Positions 48,008 to 59,885 of a stretch of 64,000 nt of DNA are shown here, in pieces; the first letter of the stretch is position 1, and the number at the start of each line of letters is the position of its first letter. The notes under the pieces were generated by a model. It made no database searches, was not told where the DNA came from, and was given only the letters and a program-made list of their open reading frames with translations. Origin of the DNA: Fallopia convolvulus (Eukaryota; Streptophyta; Magnoliopsida; Caryophyllales; Polygonaceae); assembly GCA_964016875.1 (NCBI GenBank), contig OZ024724.1:42895820-42959819 (forward strand), read 5' to 3'. Position numbers and translations under genes: made by a program.

Positions 48008-48170
48008 TATCATATCAAATGAGGAGTACACTTTCATAGAGTTGTAATAGCTGTTTATCGAAGGAACATTTATCATTATCATGTGTAGACTAGTACTATA
48101 CGCAACTGCAAATGCTTGTGTCATGTGAGAACATGGACTTTTGCTCCTTTTTTGATTTTCCGAATTAAGA
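48008..48170. repeat. Downstream part of the gene duplication (copy 2 side)
   Basis: Partner of 26452-26674, with a 60-base gap relative to it. After ccgaattaag it continues into aattgaattctacc, whereas copy 1 is interrupted there by a gypsy LTR. Confidence 0.8.
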
Positions 48171-49922
48171 ATTGAATTCTACCTTATTCCTGGCCTTCTA
48201 TACATACATATAAATATTGTTGGTTACTTCGTTGTATGAAAAATGGTGATGACGTGCTAAAAATATAAAGTTCAGATGAACTTATTAATCAGCCGTCACT
48301 CAAAATTGAAATCTATAAATATTGAGATAATAAAAACATTTATCAGTCATCAATCCATCATATTGGAGTATTTGCTAGTGTTAGTGTCGAACAATATATA
48401 CGGCCAGTTCAGATCATATATAATTAACTTCGAATGATCTGACAACTGACAACATCTTTTCCTCCTAATTATAGACTTGTTGCGTACAAGTACACCAAGT
48501 TGACTGACTGATGCAGTTGCGTGCATCTAGTAATTTGTAAGCCAACGTATTATTTTGTACACTTTTAAATTTCATGTAGCGTAATGAATTATTTTTATAA
48601 AATTTATAAAATACTCCGTATGTATTAGTACTATGCTACTATAAGATATATCTATGAGTACGCTGTACGCAGTATGCAATTATATATGCAGGTGATTTAT
48701 GTTCGGTATATAATTTTCCAGTCATTTGTCAAGTTTTTCTAGAGTTAATTATCATTAATCAACTAATTAAATTAAAAACGTTGTAAGTCAGTAAGTGACC
48801 TTTATATATGTTGGAGCGTTTTAGTCACACTCACACATAGCTAGCTAGGCTATCTCATTCTATTTATAGCTGGGTTACATACTTACATGTACCAAGTCGT
48901 GATATTCCAATTAACAGCGGTTAATATAACTGATGGAGAAAGCGGTTATTAATTACGGATTAGTAAGGAAAGCGGACAACAATGAAGGCTGCAGCTGCAT
49001 GCTTGTTTTTTTTTTTTGCGAATTGAAATTGAATAGCAGATAGAAAATCATGGTCATGGTTATGGGCCACTATTATTTAATGAATAGGTTCGTACTGGGG
49101 AAGGCTTATCCAGTTTATGTATTTGTATATTTTTTCCCTAATCTTGCTAGAAAAGATCGATCAGACAGTTTTTGTCATTTTCTTCATCCGACTATCCCGT
49201 TTGATTGATCTTTCCCTCTCTCTTGTCAGTGTCAGGTTATAACATGAATGATATCCATATAGCATAAGAGATGAAATAATATGTAGCTAACCAGCCCTCA
49301 TATGGGGTGGCTTAGCGGTAAGTCGAAGAGTTGAATTATAAGGTCGAAGAGTCAAGAAACCGTAAAACGCCCCTCTATTAAAAAATAACTCGTTCTTCGC
49401 AAAAGAAGGTTCAAATTAAATAGAAAGAGCTTGCCTAGCTACAAGTCTAAAGACACAAGTTTTCTTGCATCGGTTGAGATATTGTGAGCTCTATCACTAC
49501 AATGAGATACAAAGCAAACAAAGGGTACCAAGATAACTACAAAAGCAATGCGATCTATTTACAGACTAATAGGAAAGTTAAAGCAATACCTTCTAATCAC
49601 AACACACCCGCACTTGAACAATGAACAAACAACACGTGTAAATTGACTCTAAAACTCAAGTTGCACACGATCTGCTTCTCGTAATCCACGAAGTGACAAA
49701 TATCAAATGACATATGTTAACCCTTCAAGCACCTCGCAAGCAACCCCCCTACCCTTATAAATACTCAAAAGAAGCCATCTTCACACTCATCAAAACTCTA
49801 GAAGAAACAACAATAGTTTTGAAAGGAGAAAAGACTTGTACTGCATTATTTGATTAATCTACGTCATTTGTAAATGACCCCTTGAAGCCATCATGATATA
49901 TTATATGAAAATCATCTCTTGC
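48171..49922. other. Intergenic DNA, no gene seen
   Basis: AT-rich, no frame of note. A sequence near 49306-49420 (ggtggcttagcggtaag ... ggttcaaatt) has A- and B-box-like words but too little structure to call a SINE. Confidence 0.45.
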
Positions 49923-49928
49923 ATAAAA

Positions 49929-50083
49929 TATTAGAGTATATTATGTATATATTAGCTTCCTTTTATGTAATATATGTAATCTTCTTGTTGCCTTGTTTAG
50001 TCATTAGGGTTAGCATAGAACCTTGTATATAATCTTGTTTTAACGTTAATGATAATCGGGTTTTCACACCACAACATTCTTTA
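49929..50083 (+). repeat. 5' LTR of the copia element (155 bp, TA...TA)
   Basis: Starts TATTAGAGTATATT and ends CATTCTTTA immediately before the primer-binding site. The 3' LTR at 59731-59885 has the same boundaries. Ends are TA...TA and not TG...CA, a known rare non-canonical type. Confidence 0.85.
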
Positions 50084-50095
50084 TGGTATCAGAGC
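50084..50095 (+). other. Copia primer-binding site (initiator Met-tRNA)
   Basis: TGGTATCAGAGC directly adjoins the 5' LTR end at 50083. Confidence 0.92.
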
Positions 50096-50207
50096 GACGG
50101 AAAATTTTCCAATCCAAACCCTAGTCGGGCTGCCTTCACGTCGGAACTCCACCGGTTGTCTTCGTTCCATTCAATCAATTTTCCGTCGTCTTTCTCGCTT
50201 TGCAATC

Positions 50208-51326
50208 ATGCCGGGAAAAGACGAAAATCTCAAACCAAATTCACCTTTCTATCTTCATCCGTCAGATCATCCTGAGATGAAGATTTGTCCCGTGGTTCTC
50301 AAGCAAGACAACTACCAAAAGTGGGAGTTGTGCATCCGCAATGGGTTTAGGGCAAAGCGGAGATCGGCCTCATCGATGGCTCAATTGTTAGGCCAGACGA
50401 TTTGAACGAGATGGAGGATTGGTGGAGTGTCAACTCCATGCTCGTCGGGTGGATCATTCAATCCATCGACGAGTCCATCCGATCTACAATTACCTACTAT
50501 GATAGCGCTAAAGAATTATGGGAGGATTTGAAGCAGCGTTTTTCGGTCGGAAATGGACCGAGAGTTCATCAACTCAGATATGATCTTGCTCGTTGTGTTC
50601 AAGGGGGCAAGAGTGTGGCTGATTATTTCCGTGGTTTGAAGCGTATTTGGGATGAACTGTTGAATTATGAGAGTTCAAGGAGATGCACTTGCGGCAAGTG
50701 CGAGTGCAAGTGGGATGACGAGATCACAAGAGAGCGCGAGGAGGAGCGTATTCACCACTTTCTGATGGGTCTCGATGACGCCTTTGCAACGGTGCGCTCG
50801 CACATCCTTGCGCAGGAGCCCTTATAAAAACTCGGCAGGGCCTACGCAATGGTGATTGGAGACGAGCGCCAGCGAACAGTTATTGTTGGTCGCAAAAATC
50901 GAGTCAATGGTGGCGCTTTTGCTGCTCAGGCCGAAAAAGGAGGTGCGCGTTCTGATCGGTGCTATGAGAATGTAGATCGCAGCGCCGGTAGTCGGGATTC
51001 CGAGCCCAGTCGCGGCGACAGCAGACACCAGGGAGATAGGTCGTACTACACTCATTGTAATCAAGTTGGGCATGAGGCCCGTACTTGCTACCAGGTGGTT
51101 GGATATCCAAGTTGGTGGTCTGCCGATCGGATCGCGCAATACAAATTGCGTTTGGTTGGAAACCCAGATAGCAGGTCCGCGGGTGCGGCTTCTGGTGGTC
51201 GCGGGCGCGACAATCGCGGGGTCGCTAATGCTGTGCAGGATGGCGAGAGTTCGAGCGCTGGTTTGAACGTGCTCGGGAATTTGACAACAGCTGATGTTGC
51301 TGGTACATCACCTCGTTTCATATGAC
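50208..51326 (+). pseudogene. Copia gag region
   Basis: Starts MPGKDENLKPNSPFYLHPSD, with an N-terminal segment of the LTR-copia gag type (LKQDNYQKWELCIRNGF), then in another frame (50402-50827) the UBN2-type core MLVGWIIQSIDESIRSTI and YFRGLKRIWDELL. A third frame (50849-51325) has CTHCNQVGHEARTCYQVVGYP, a CCHC zinc-knuckle-like segment. One frameshift near 50390 and a stop with a frame change near 50825 break it. Confidence 0.82.
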
Positions 51327-52443
51327 GGGGGACCGTTCTTTACTTACTGATCTTACAAATGTTGCAACTTCAACTACTTTATTGCCTAATGGTTCAACTA
51401 CTACTGCTTGTCGGGCTGAAATTGTTCGCTTCAGTGACCGATTGCTTATTCGGGATGTTTTGTTTGTCCCTCAGTTGACTTGTAATTTGATATGATGTGC
51501 TCAATTATTGAAGCATCGCAATTGCATCGTGACAATAACTGATAAGTTGTTTATTTTACAGGATCGTACCACAATGACCTTGATTGGAGCAGGTGAGGAG
51601 CGAAATGGGGTCTATTGGCTACGTGTAGCAACCACAACAACGCTTGCTTCACGGATTGAGGCCGATTCTGTAGCCCTTTGGCATTCTCGTGTTGGTCATC
51701 CTTACCTTTATGTACTTCAACAGTTACCTAATGTCAAAATAAATGGTCACTTAGACCCTTGTGATAGTTGTCATAGGGCTAAGCAAACTAGATCTACTTT
51801 TTCAGTTAGTCAGTCGAATTTTGAAGATTGTTTTGATATTGTTCATTGTGATGTTTGGGGCCCTTATCGGACCCCCACTGCTAGTGGCGCTCGTTATTTT
51901 TTAACATTAGTTGATGATTTTTCTAGGGGAGTTTAGATTAATCTTATGGTTAATAAAAGTGAAGTTGCTTCTTTGCTTGAAAATTTATGTGCTATGACAC
52001 TTTGTCAATTTAATAAGCAAGTTAAATATTTTCGTAGTGACAACGGAACTGAATTCACTTGCATGCGTTCTTATTTTGCTCAAAAGGGCATTGAATTTCA
52101 AACCTCATGTGTTGGAACCCCTCAACAAAATGGTAGGGCTGAACGGAAGCATAGGCATATTTTAAATGTTGTCAGGGCATTTCGTTTTCATGCTCATCTA
52201 CCCTTAAAATTTTGGGGTGATTGCATTTTAACTGCTGCTTACTTAATTAATCGCACTCCAACTCCTCTCCTTCAAAATAAAACTCCGTTTGAAATCATGC
52301 ATGGTAGGTCACCTTGCTTTGACCGATTACGTGTTTTTGGTTGTTTGTGTTTTGCATCCACTATTCCTCGTCATACCGATAAATTTGCATCTAGAGCTAG
52401 AAAATGCATTTTTTGGGTTATCCCAAGGGTCAAAAAGGTTTGA
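51327..52443 (+). pseudogene. Copia protease remnant and integrase
   Basis: After a short protease-like stretch with stops, 51508-51936 holds the pre-integrase motif LWHSRVGHPYLYVLQQLPNV, CDSCHRAKQTR and DIVHCDVWGPYRTPT. A TAG near 51935 interrupts it. Then 51946-52443 continues with FRSDNGTEFTCM, GTPQQNGRAERKHRHIL and FWGDCILTAAYLINRTP, the D,D,E integrase core. The GKP-like C-terminus shifts frame at about 52430. Confidence 0.88.
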
Positions 52444-52519
52444 AAATGCATGATTTGGAGACTCGTGAACGTTTTGTATCTGCTGATGTTACATTTTATG
52501 AAACACATTTTCCTTTTTA

Positions 52520-53790
52520 ATCCTCTTTGACTACTATTGCACCCTCCAGTGCAGAAACACATCCATCTATTTTTGACAATATCTGTGACCCGAATCCTTA
52601 TTCGCAGACGCATGACAGGGGGAGTGGGGTTCAATCTCCTTCTGTTGCCGCTCAAGAACCCAACCTTGACTCCACAAATGCCCCAACGCAGACAACGGTC
52701 AAGGGGAGTGGGGTTCAATCTCCTTCTGATTCTGTTCAAGTCATTTCTGATCCTAGCTCCACATTATCCCCATCAAAGACAGTTGATGGGGGATGTGGGG
52801 TTCAATCCTCTCTTGTCGCTGTTCAAGAAATACCCCACTGTTCCACCCGAGATCGCACTCCTTCTGTGAAGTTGAGAGACTACATTTGCAACACTGTGCG
52901 TGGCTCTGTAACCCCGTCGTCTCCTTCATCTCAACCGTCTGGGTTGTCAGGTATATCCTACCCTATAGCTGATTATGTTAATTGTTCACGGTTTTCGCCT
53001 GCGCATGTTGCTTTCATTGCTGTTGTTCAGTCTATTCCAGAGCCTTCCTCTTTTGCTGCTGCCCTTCTGATCCATTATGGCAGGCAGTAACGCAAGCTGA
53101 GATTGACGCTTTAAAGCGTAATGAGACTTGGACTCTTTTTGATCTTCCTCCAGGTAAGAAACCCATCGGATGCAAGTGGGTGTATCGAGTTAAGTACAAA
53201 TCTAATGGTACTATTGAGAGGTACAAGGCTAGGCTGGTCGTTTTGGGTAATAATCAAAAGGCTAGTATTGACTACAAGGAGATGTTTGCTCCTATAGCCA
53301 AGATGGTTTCCGTTCGGACTTTTCTTGTTGTTGCTGCTATTCGGCATTGGGAATTGCATCAGATGGATGTTCACAATGCTTTTCTGAATGGTGATTTGCA
53401 TGAGGAAGTGTACATGAGACCTCCTCCTGGTTTTTCTAGTGCATCTAGCAAGTTCTGTAGGCTGAATAGGTCATTATTTGGACTTCGTCAGGCACCTCGG
53501 AACTGGTTTGCCAAGTTGGCAACCGCTCTACGCATGTTCGGGTTTACTCAGTCCCGAGCTAATTACTCATTGTTCTCTTACACTCGTTCTGGAGTTTTTC
53601 TTCATGTTCTGATTTATGTTCATGATCTCATTATTGTTGGTAACGACTTTGCTGCCATTGCCAAGTTTAAAGCACAATTGAGTTCTTGTTTTCATATGAA
53701 GGATCCGGGTTTGCTTAAGTATTTTCTTAGCATTGAGATAGCTCGTTCTGCTGAGGGTTTTTTTGACTCAGTGGAAGTACACTCTTGATA
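52520..53790 (+). pseudogene. Copia reverse transcriptase
   Basis: Two frames (52527-53090 and 52982-53788). Recognisable blocks are ALKRNETWTLFDLPPGKKPI, GCKWVYRVKYKSNGTIERYK, APIAKMVSVRTFL, QMDVHNAFLNGDLHEEVYM and CRLNRSLFGLRQAPRNWF. The catalytic box is YVHDLIIVGND where copia has YVDDLI, so the first catalytic aspartate is lost. Confidence 0.88.
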
Positions 53791-54173
53791 TTCTTTCTGA
53801 GGCTGGTATGCTTGCTAGCAAGCCATGTGAGTTCCCTATGGAAAAAAATCATACTCTTTCTCAGTTCATGCAAGAGCCTACTGTGGATCATTGGGATGAT
53901 GCTATTAGAGTCCTCCGCTTCCTTAAGAGTCATCCCGATCAGGGTGTCTTCTTATCTTCCCATGGGAGCTTGTCTCTTACTGCTTACTGTGATTTCGATT
54001 ATGCGACGTGTCCTCTTACACGTCGTTTTGTTACTGGTTACTTTGTTCAACATGGATCTTCACTGGTTTCTTTGAAGAAGAAGAAACAACACACTGTCTC
54101 CAGGTCATCTGCAAAAGCTGAATATCGTGCTATGACAAGCGCTTGTTGTGAGCTTATCTGGTTGAAAGAGTTG
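53763..54173 (+). pseudogene. Copia RNase H, first part (interrupted by gypsy)
   Basis: Contains WKYTLDILSEAGMLASKP, HWDDAIRVLRFLKSHPDQGV, LTAYCDFDYATCPLTRR and SRSSAKAEYRAMTSACCELI, ending WLKEL exactly where the gypsy LTR begins. The second part lies at 59444-59730. Confidence 0.88.
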
Positions 54174-54957
54174 TGGATGGCCGGATCGATGATGTAGATG
54201 ATTGTGCAAAGGAATCGCCAAGAGAACTCGGAAAACTCCTTGCTATGGACGTGGATCGGATGGAAGATGATGTTGGATATGGATGCTCAAACCTTGGATA
54301 TGACTCACTAAGAATTGAGCAAACTAGGATGCAAGATCGTCAGATATTACCCACCAACGATCAAACGACGAGATTGAACGGAAAAACAAGCAAGAAATTT
54401 GATTGAAAACAAGGAAAAGAAACCAACACAATTTCGTTCAAGTCTAAGGAAGAGGAGCATGGAGGCCGGCCATATAATCTAAAACTATCCTCACAAAGTC
54501 AGCCCCTTCACTTAAGAAAAATTACAGAAACAACCCGTAAAGTCCGAGAACTTATTAATTATCCTTAACCGTAGAATTGTCACTTAACGAACCATGATGT
54601 ATCATAAGACTCCACCCTTCCTCTTGATATCCTTTCGGAAACCCACGACCCATGAGCTCCTCTTGAACATGACAAAGCATTTCTTTAGCTCGGGATCGCG
54701 TAATACGCCTAAGATAGGGCATGGCTTTTGAAGATTTGGCCATATCAAAATCGGGATCCGACGCTTGGAAAGGCGCTCCAACCCCTTGCAAGGGCATGCC
54801 TCCAGCCGCGTGCAAGGGCACACCATCCCCCTGCAAGGGCGCGCTAAGGGCAGGTCATGGCTCCGAATTCGAGTTTACGGGTGCGCCAAGGGCTGGTAGC
54901 TCCAAGGGTTTCGGCGCGTGCTCGATTGTTGGTGCGGTTGTCAACGGACTCACATCA
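54174..54957 (-). repeat. Left LTR (3') of the nested gypsy element
   Basis: Starts TGGATGGCCGG and ends ACTCACATCA; matches 58693-59443 with several substitutions and one roughly 29-base deletion in the right copy. It contains palindromic ccttgcaaggg words. The polyprotein C-terminus reads into it (ITRSRAKEML). Confidence 0.85.
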
Positions 54958-55229
54958 TCCTCCTCCCCTTGAAAAGGGTTCGTCCTCGAACCTAGATCCT
55001 GCTCAAACTCAACATCATCGTTAGAAAAATAAGGAACAAGATCGATTACGTTGAATACCTCATGAACACCATAATTCGGAGGAAGATCAAGCTTGTAAGC
55101 ATTGTCGTTGATGCGCTCCAAAACCTGAAATGGGCCATCTCCACGTGGCTTAAGCTTAGAATTCCGAAGAGTGGGAAACCTCTCCTTTCTCAAATGAACC
55201 CAAACAAGGTCGTCGGGTTCAAAAATCAA
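54855..55229 (-). pseudogene. Gypsy integrase C-terminal domain
   Basis: IFEPDDLVWVHLRKERFPTL, then KLKPRGDGPFQVLERINDNA and GVHEVFNVIDLVPYF, the C-terminal beta-barrel of gypsy integrases. It follows reverse transcriptase after only about 30 bases, so some 2 kb of RNase H and integrase is missing. Confidence 0.85.
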
Positions 55230-55257
55230 CTATTTGCGCCCTCTATCAGCTTGGCGC

Positions 55258-56700
55258 TTATATTGCAATGTTCGCATCTCCCCAAATAAATGGAACATTC
55301 TTCTTAGTAAGGAAGGTTAAGGACGCAACCAAGGTGCTAAAATCGCGGACAAACCGGCGGTAGAATCTGGCTAATCCAAGGAAGCTCCGGACTTGTGTCA
55401 TTGTTGTCGGTGTTGGCCATTCTTGAATCGCCTTCACCTTCTCTTCGTCCACTTGTAGTCCATTCCTACTCACAACAAAACCAAGAAATACCACGTGATC
55501 CGAGAAAAAATGGCACTTCTTGAAGTTAGTAAATAGCGGGCGCTCCCTTTGCAAAGCATCAAGCACTTGCCTAAGGTGCTCGACATGGGATGATAAATCA
55601 TGATTGTAAATTAAAATATCATCAAAGTACACAACCACAAACTTACTAATAAAAGAACGGAGGACGTGGTTCATCAAGTGCATGAAAGTGCTAGGAGCGT
55701 TGGTTAATCCGAAGGGCATAACCATCCACTCGTAAAGGCTTTGCTTGGTTTTGAATGCCGTCTTCCATTCATCTCCCTCCTTCATCCTTATTTGATGTTA
55801 TCTGCTCTTAAGATCAATTTTAGAGAAGAGACTTGCCCCATGAAGCTCGTCAAGCATGTCTTTAAGCCTTGGAATCGGATGGCGATACTTGATGGTAATG
55901 TTGTTGATCGCGCGGCAATCAACGCACATCCTCCATGTGGCGTCCTTCTTAGGCACAAGAATGACGGGAACGGCACACGGGCTGAGGCTCTCACACACAT
56001 AGCCCTTATCTAGGAGCTCTTGTACTTGCCATTGAAGCTCCTTAGTTTCATCCGGATTGGCTCGATAGGCTGGACGGTTAGGTAGAGTGGCATCAGGGAC
56101 AAAATCGATTTGATGCTCTATTCCCCTTAGCGGTGGGAGTCCCGTTGGCACCTCTTCTTGGAAAACCTCCTCAAAGTTCTGCAAAAGATTAGAAATGGGA
56201 GGAGGAAGATCAACGCCACTTCCCTTGAATGTATGACGTATCTCCTTCGGTTTGGCCAAAAGCAAGGGCGTAGAAGGGCCTCCTAGAGCTAGCTTCTTGT
56301 CCTTCTTTCCCTCTTGAAGCGCATGCTTCTTCCTTTGTTCCTTCACTGCGTGATCCAACATGATTTCATGGGGAGTCATCGGGTGCAAATTCACCTTCTT
56401 TCCCTCCATTTGAAAGTGATACTCATTGGATACGCCATCATGAATGGCTCCCTTGTCAAATTGCCAAGGACGACCCAAAAGGAGATGACAAGCGGTCATC
56501 GGAACCACATCACACTCCAACTCGTCCTTGTATGGCCCTATAGAAAAACAAATACGAGCCCTCTCCTTGACTTGGATCGGAGCGTTCGAATTCAACCAAC
56601 ACAAAGGATAAGGTAAAGGATGACAAGTAGTTTGCAAGGAAAAATGATCCACCACCTCTTGACTAATAATATTAAAACAAGATCCGTTTTCGATAATCAC
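55258..56700 (-). pseudogene. Gypsy protease and reverse transcriptase
   Basis: From 56700 down: a retropepsin-like stretch (VIIENGSCFNIISQEVVDHF, where the catalytic D is N, and LLLGRPWQFDKGAIHDGVSN), then HQIDFVPDATLPNRPAYRAN, PVILVPKKDATWRMCVDCRA and LHGASLFSKIDLKS, a stop near 55795, then WMVMPFGLTNAPSTFMHLMN and the intact catalytic VVYFDDILIYN. It ends EEKVKAIQEWPTPTTMTQVR-type thumb sequence. Stops and the later deletion inactivate it. Confidence 0.88.
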
Positions 56701-56701
56701 A

Positions 56702-57586
56702 CTACATAATAGAACTTGAGCGTCGCTGAGCAAGGTGCGTGAAAATGTGGTTGGTGTAGTGAAACACTTGCTCAACATCAAGACCCCTACTAAAGTGTTG
56801 CATGCTCACAACATTTTTTAGTTCCGAATTTAATCCATTAACAAATTTGGAGATCACATACTCGTCGGGGAATTGCATTCCGGAACAAAAGATGAGCATA
56901 CGCAGCTCGTTGTAGAACTCGTCAGGAGACCGGTTTCCTTGGCACACTTGTTCCAACTTAGCATGGATTCGCTCCGTGTAGTCTTGAGGCACGAACCGCT
57001 CCTCCAACGCCTCTCTTAGATCTTTCCAAGTATTGATTTGTGGCATCCGACGTGTTCTCCTCAAGGCCTTGTCCTTGATAGGCAAAATCGATTAGTGTAT
57101 GGCAGCCATGGCCACTCGCCGAGCATCATCGTATCCATAAAAATCAAAGATGGACTACACCTTGGCAAGCCAATCAAGACATGCATCGGCGTCAGATGTT
57201 CCCGCAAAGGTTGGCACATTCAGCTTTATGCCTTGATGGGGATCTCGAGGCCGCTCCTCGTGATGCACCGGTGCGCCTTGCCAAGGCTGCCCGGCAGCTC
57301 CATAGGCCGGCCCTCGTGGAGGTTGGCCACGCCTTGGAAGGTGCATGGCTGGTGGGATAAGATTGGTGGCCATGGTAGGATTGGCCTCTTGATAGCTTGG
57401 AGCTCCATAACCTAAAATGTTAGTAAAACCAATAGGAATATTTTTCAGAAATTTAGCAAAAGAAGGTCTTACCCCAGAATTGGCCGTAGAGTGTGGATTG
57501 TGGAAGCTCGTAGGAGGAACATAAGGAGGAATAGCTCCCATGGAAGTACTCACACTGAGTGACGCTAGCGCCTCCGTATTTGGCAA
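56702..57586 (-). pseudogene. Gypsy gag
   Basis: Two frames: 57155-57586 (PPRGPAYGAAGQPWQGAP, then DPHQGIKLNVPTFAGTSDAD) and 56702-57085 (WKDLREALEERFVPQDYTER, QGNRSPDEFYNELRML, KFVNGLNSELKNVV), the latter being a typical plant retrotransposon gag core. A stop and a frameshift separate them around 57090-57155. Confidence 0.82.
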
Positions 57587-58678
57587 GTAAGATGTCTAGG
57601 CCTCTAGATGCACCAACTCCACCTGATTAGCACTTTGTAACACACTTGGTGGAGCTCCCATTTGAGGCACCCCGTGCTCTATCATCTCGTCCCTGTACTT
57701 GACTCTCCAAATCAGCAAATCGAGTCTCCATAGCTTGAAAGGATTATTGCATAGAGTGCAACATGGCAGCCACGGAGCTAGCGGACGTCTTTTCAACCTG
57801 TTGCTTGTCCTTCTCGTCACCTACACTTGTCATCTTACAACCACGGAAAAAATCAAGGTATAGAGTGCACTTGAAATAACCACCAAGACTTGCCCGAGAT
57901 GAAAATCCGACAAGTTGCAAGTATGCAAGGGACAACCAAGGACAAACAAAAGAAGAAATTCACCACACACTTGCCTAAGAGAACAACGCTAGGAAGCTAC
58001 TAAACCACCAAGAACAAAAACATCAAGTATATAAAATATTTTGTATAGGCCTTTCCTAGGCTCTACGGTTTGACTACTCTTTTCGTGCTCGGTCCCTTAT
58101 TAGCTTTACGCCGCCGGGCAAGGTTTTTCTAGTCTTCATCTTTTTTTTTTTGTGCCTGACCCCTTATTAGCTTTACGCTGCCGACAAGGTTTTTATGATT
58201 TTAGCAAAAGATTTCAAAGACAAACAACAACACAAGATGTTCCGTCTTGGTGTCGTTCCCGTATCCTAGCACCAAACCATTCAACAAGCATGTAATGAAA
58301 TAAGGGAAACGATTTAGAGCTGGTTTAGACACTCCAAAGCCACGTTTTCAGCTCACACAATTCAGCCAAGACTCATTCAAATCAACTACTAATTGAAGGC
58401 ATTAAACAAGATAGAGAAACAACCCTTCAACTACCAAAACTATGAGAACCTTTGGTGTTCTTATCCATGGGAGTTTTTCGAGCAGAATTTAGCCATGGAT
58501 GCTCATCAAGTTCGGCCAAGAACAACCACACAAAATGGACAGCAACACACACACAACACGAGACAACAAACAACACACAACAACCCTCGCAACCACAAAG
58601 GGAAATTCGACCAAGAGAACTTGCAACAAGTGGAAATTCAAGGTCGGAACAAGGATTATATGGTGATACCTTCGCATG
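57587..58678 (-). other. Leader / untranslated region of the nested gypsy
   Basis: Between gag and the primer-binding site. Short coding-like patches at 57596-57935 may be the gag N-terminus. The remainder has two similar tracts (cttattagctttacgc...ccg at about 58095 and 58165), a local duplication. Confidence 0.55.
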
Positions 58679-58690
58679 GCTCTGATACCA
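58679..58690 (-). other. Gypsy primer-binding site (initiator Met-tRNA)
   Basis: The minus strand reads TGGTATCAGAGC two bases from the right LTR boundary at 58693. Confidence 0.88.
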
Positions 58691-58692
58691 CT

Positions 58693-59443
58693 TGATGGCC
58701 AGATTGTTGGTGTAGATGATGGTGCAAAGGAATTGCCAAAGAACTCGGAAAACTCCTTGCTATGGACGTGGATTGGATGGAAGATGATATTGGATATGGA
58801 TGCTCAAACCATGGATATGACTCACCGAGAATTGAGCAAACTAGGATGCAAGATTGTCGTATATTACCCACCAACGATCAAACAATGAGATTGAACGGAA
58901 AAACAAGCAAGAAATTTGATTGAAAACAAGGAAAAGAAAGCAACACAATTTCGTTCAAGTCTAAGGAAGAGGAGCATGGAGGCCGGCCATATAACCTAAA
59001 ACCATCCTCACAAAGTCAGCCCCTTCACTTAAGAAAAATTACAAAAACAACCCGTAAAACCCAAGAACTTATTAATTGTCCTTAACCGTAGAATTGTCAC
59101 TTAACGAACCATGATGTATCATAAGACTCCACGACCCATGAGATCCTCTTGAACTTGAAAAAGCATTGCTTTAGCTCGGGATCGCGTAATACGCCCAAGA
59201 TAGGGCGTGGCTTCTAAAGATTTGGCCATATCAAGATCGGGATCCGCCGCTTGGCAAGGCGCGCCAACCCCTTGCAAGGGCGCGCCTCCAGCCGCGTGCA
59301 AGGGCACACCATCCCCCTGCAAGGGCGCGCTAAGGGCAGGCCGTGGCTTCGACTCCGAGTTTGCAGGCGCGTCAAGGGCTGGTAGCTCTGAGTGTTCCGA
59401 CACGTGCTCGATTGTTGGTTCGGTTGTCAACGGACTCACATCA
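58693..59443 (-). repeat. Right LTR (5') of the nested gypsy element
   Basis: Partner of 54174-54957, starts TGATGGCCAGA, ends ACTCACATCA. The copia coding sequence resumes at the next base. Confidence 0.85.
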
Positions 59444-59730
59444 GTTGCTTCGTTCGTTGGGCATCTCTCACTCTGCGCGTTTGTTTTGTGACAGTCAAGT
59501 TGCTCTTCACATCGCTGCTAATCTGGTTTTTCATGATCGGACTAAGCACATTGAGGTTGATTGTCACTTTATTCGAGACCTTCTACTTGCAGGCACCATT
59601 CGGACATCTCATATTAGTACACGGTCTTAGCCAGCGGATATCCTCACAAAGGCCCTTGGTTCTCAGCAATTTTATCTTCTTTTGGGCAAGTTGGGCATCC
59701 GAGATCCCCATGCTCCAACTTGAGAGGGAG
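59444..59730 (+). pseudogene. Copia RNase H, second part
   Basis: Continues the interrupted domain: LLRSLGISHSARLFCDSQVA, LHIAANLVFHDRTKHIEVDC, HFIRDLLLAG, then after one stop ADILTKALGSQQF. This is the standard C-terminus of copia polyproteins, just before the purine tract and 3' LTR. Confidence 0.88.
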
Positions 59731-59885
59731 TATTAGAGTATATTGTGTATATATTGGCTTCCTTTTATGTAATATATGTAATCTTCTTCTTGCCTTGTTT
59801 AGTCATTAGGGTTAGCATTGAACCTTGTATATAATCTTGTTTTAACGTTAATGATAATCGGGTTTTCACGCCACAACTTTCTTTA
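59731..59885 (+). repeat. 3' LTR of the copia element (155 bp)
   Basis: Matches 49929-50083 with a few substitutions and ends CTTTCTTTA before the flanking ataaaa. Confidence 0.87.

Larger units (their letters stand above)
54174..59443 (-). mobile_element. Ty3-gypsy element nested in the copia RNase H gene
   Basis: LTRs at both ends, minus-strand primer-binding site at 58679-58690, purine tract beside the left LTR (minus strand GGGGAGGAGGA). The host frame ...WLKEL resumes after the insertion as LRSLGISHSA, with gttg shared on both sides as a short target duplication. Inside are gag, protease and reverse transcriptase, then a deletion that removes RNase H and the integrase core, then the integrase C-terminus. 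Diverged LTRs show it is not very recent. Confidence 0.92.
49929..59885 (+). mobile_element. Ty1-copia element with a nested gypsy insertion
   Basis: Short matching LTRs, a primer-binding site complementary to initiator Met-tRNA, a purine tract (aacttgagagggag) at 59717-59730, and flanking ataaaa on both sides (49923-49928, 59886-59891). The + strand carries gag, integrase, reverse transcriptase and RNase H in copia order. Without the nested element (54174-59443) it is about 4.7 kb, a normal copia size. Several stops and frameshifts make it inactive. Confidence 0.92.

Noticed and set aside
49306..49420. Possible SINE (ggtggcttagcggtaag ... ggttcaaatt)
   Set aside because: A- and B-box-like words are present but spacing and stems are poor and no flanking duplication was found.
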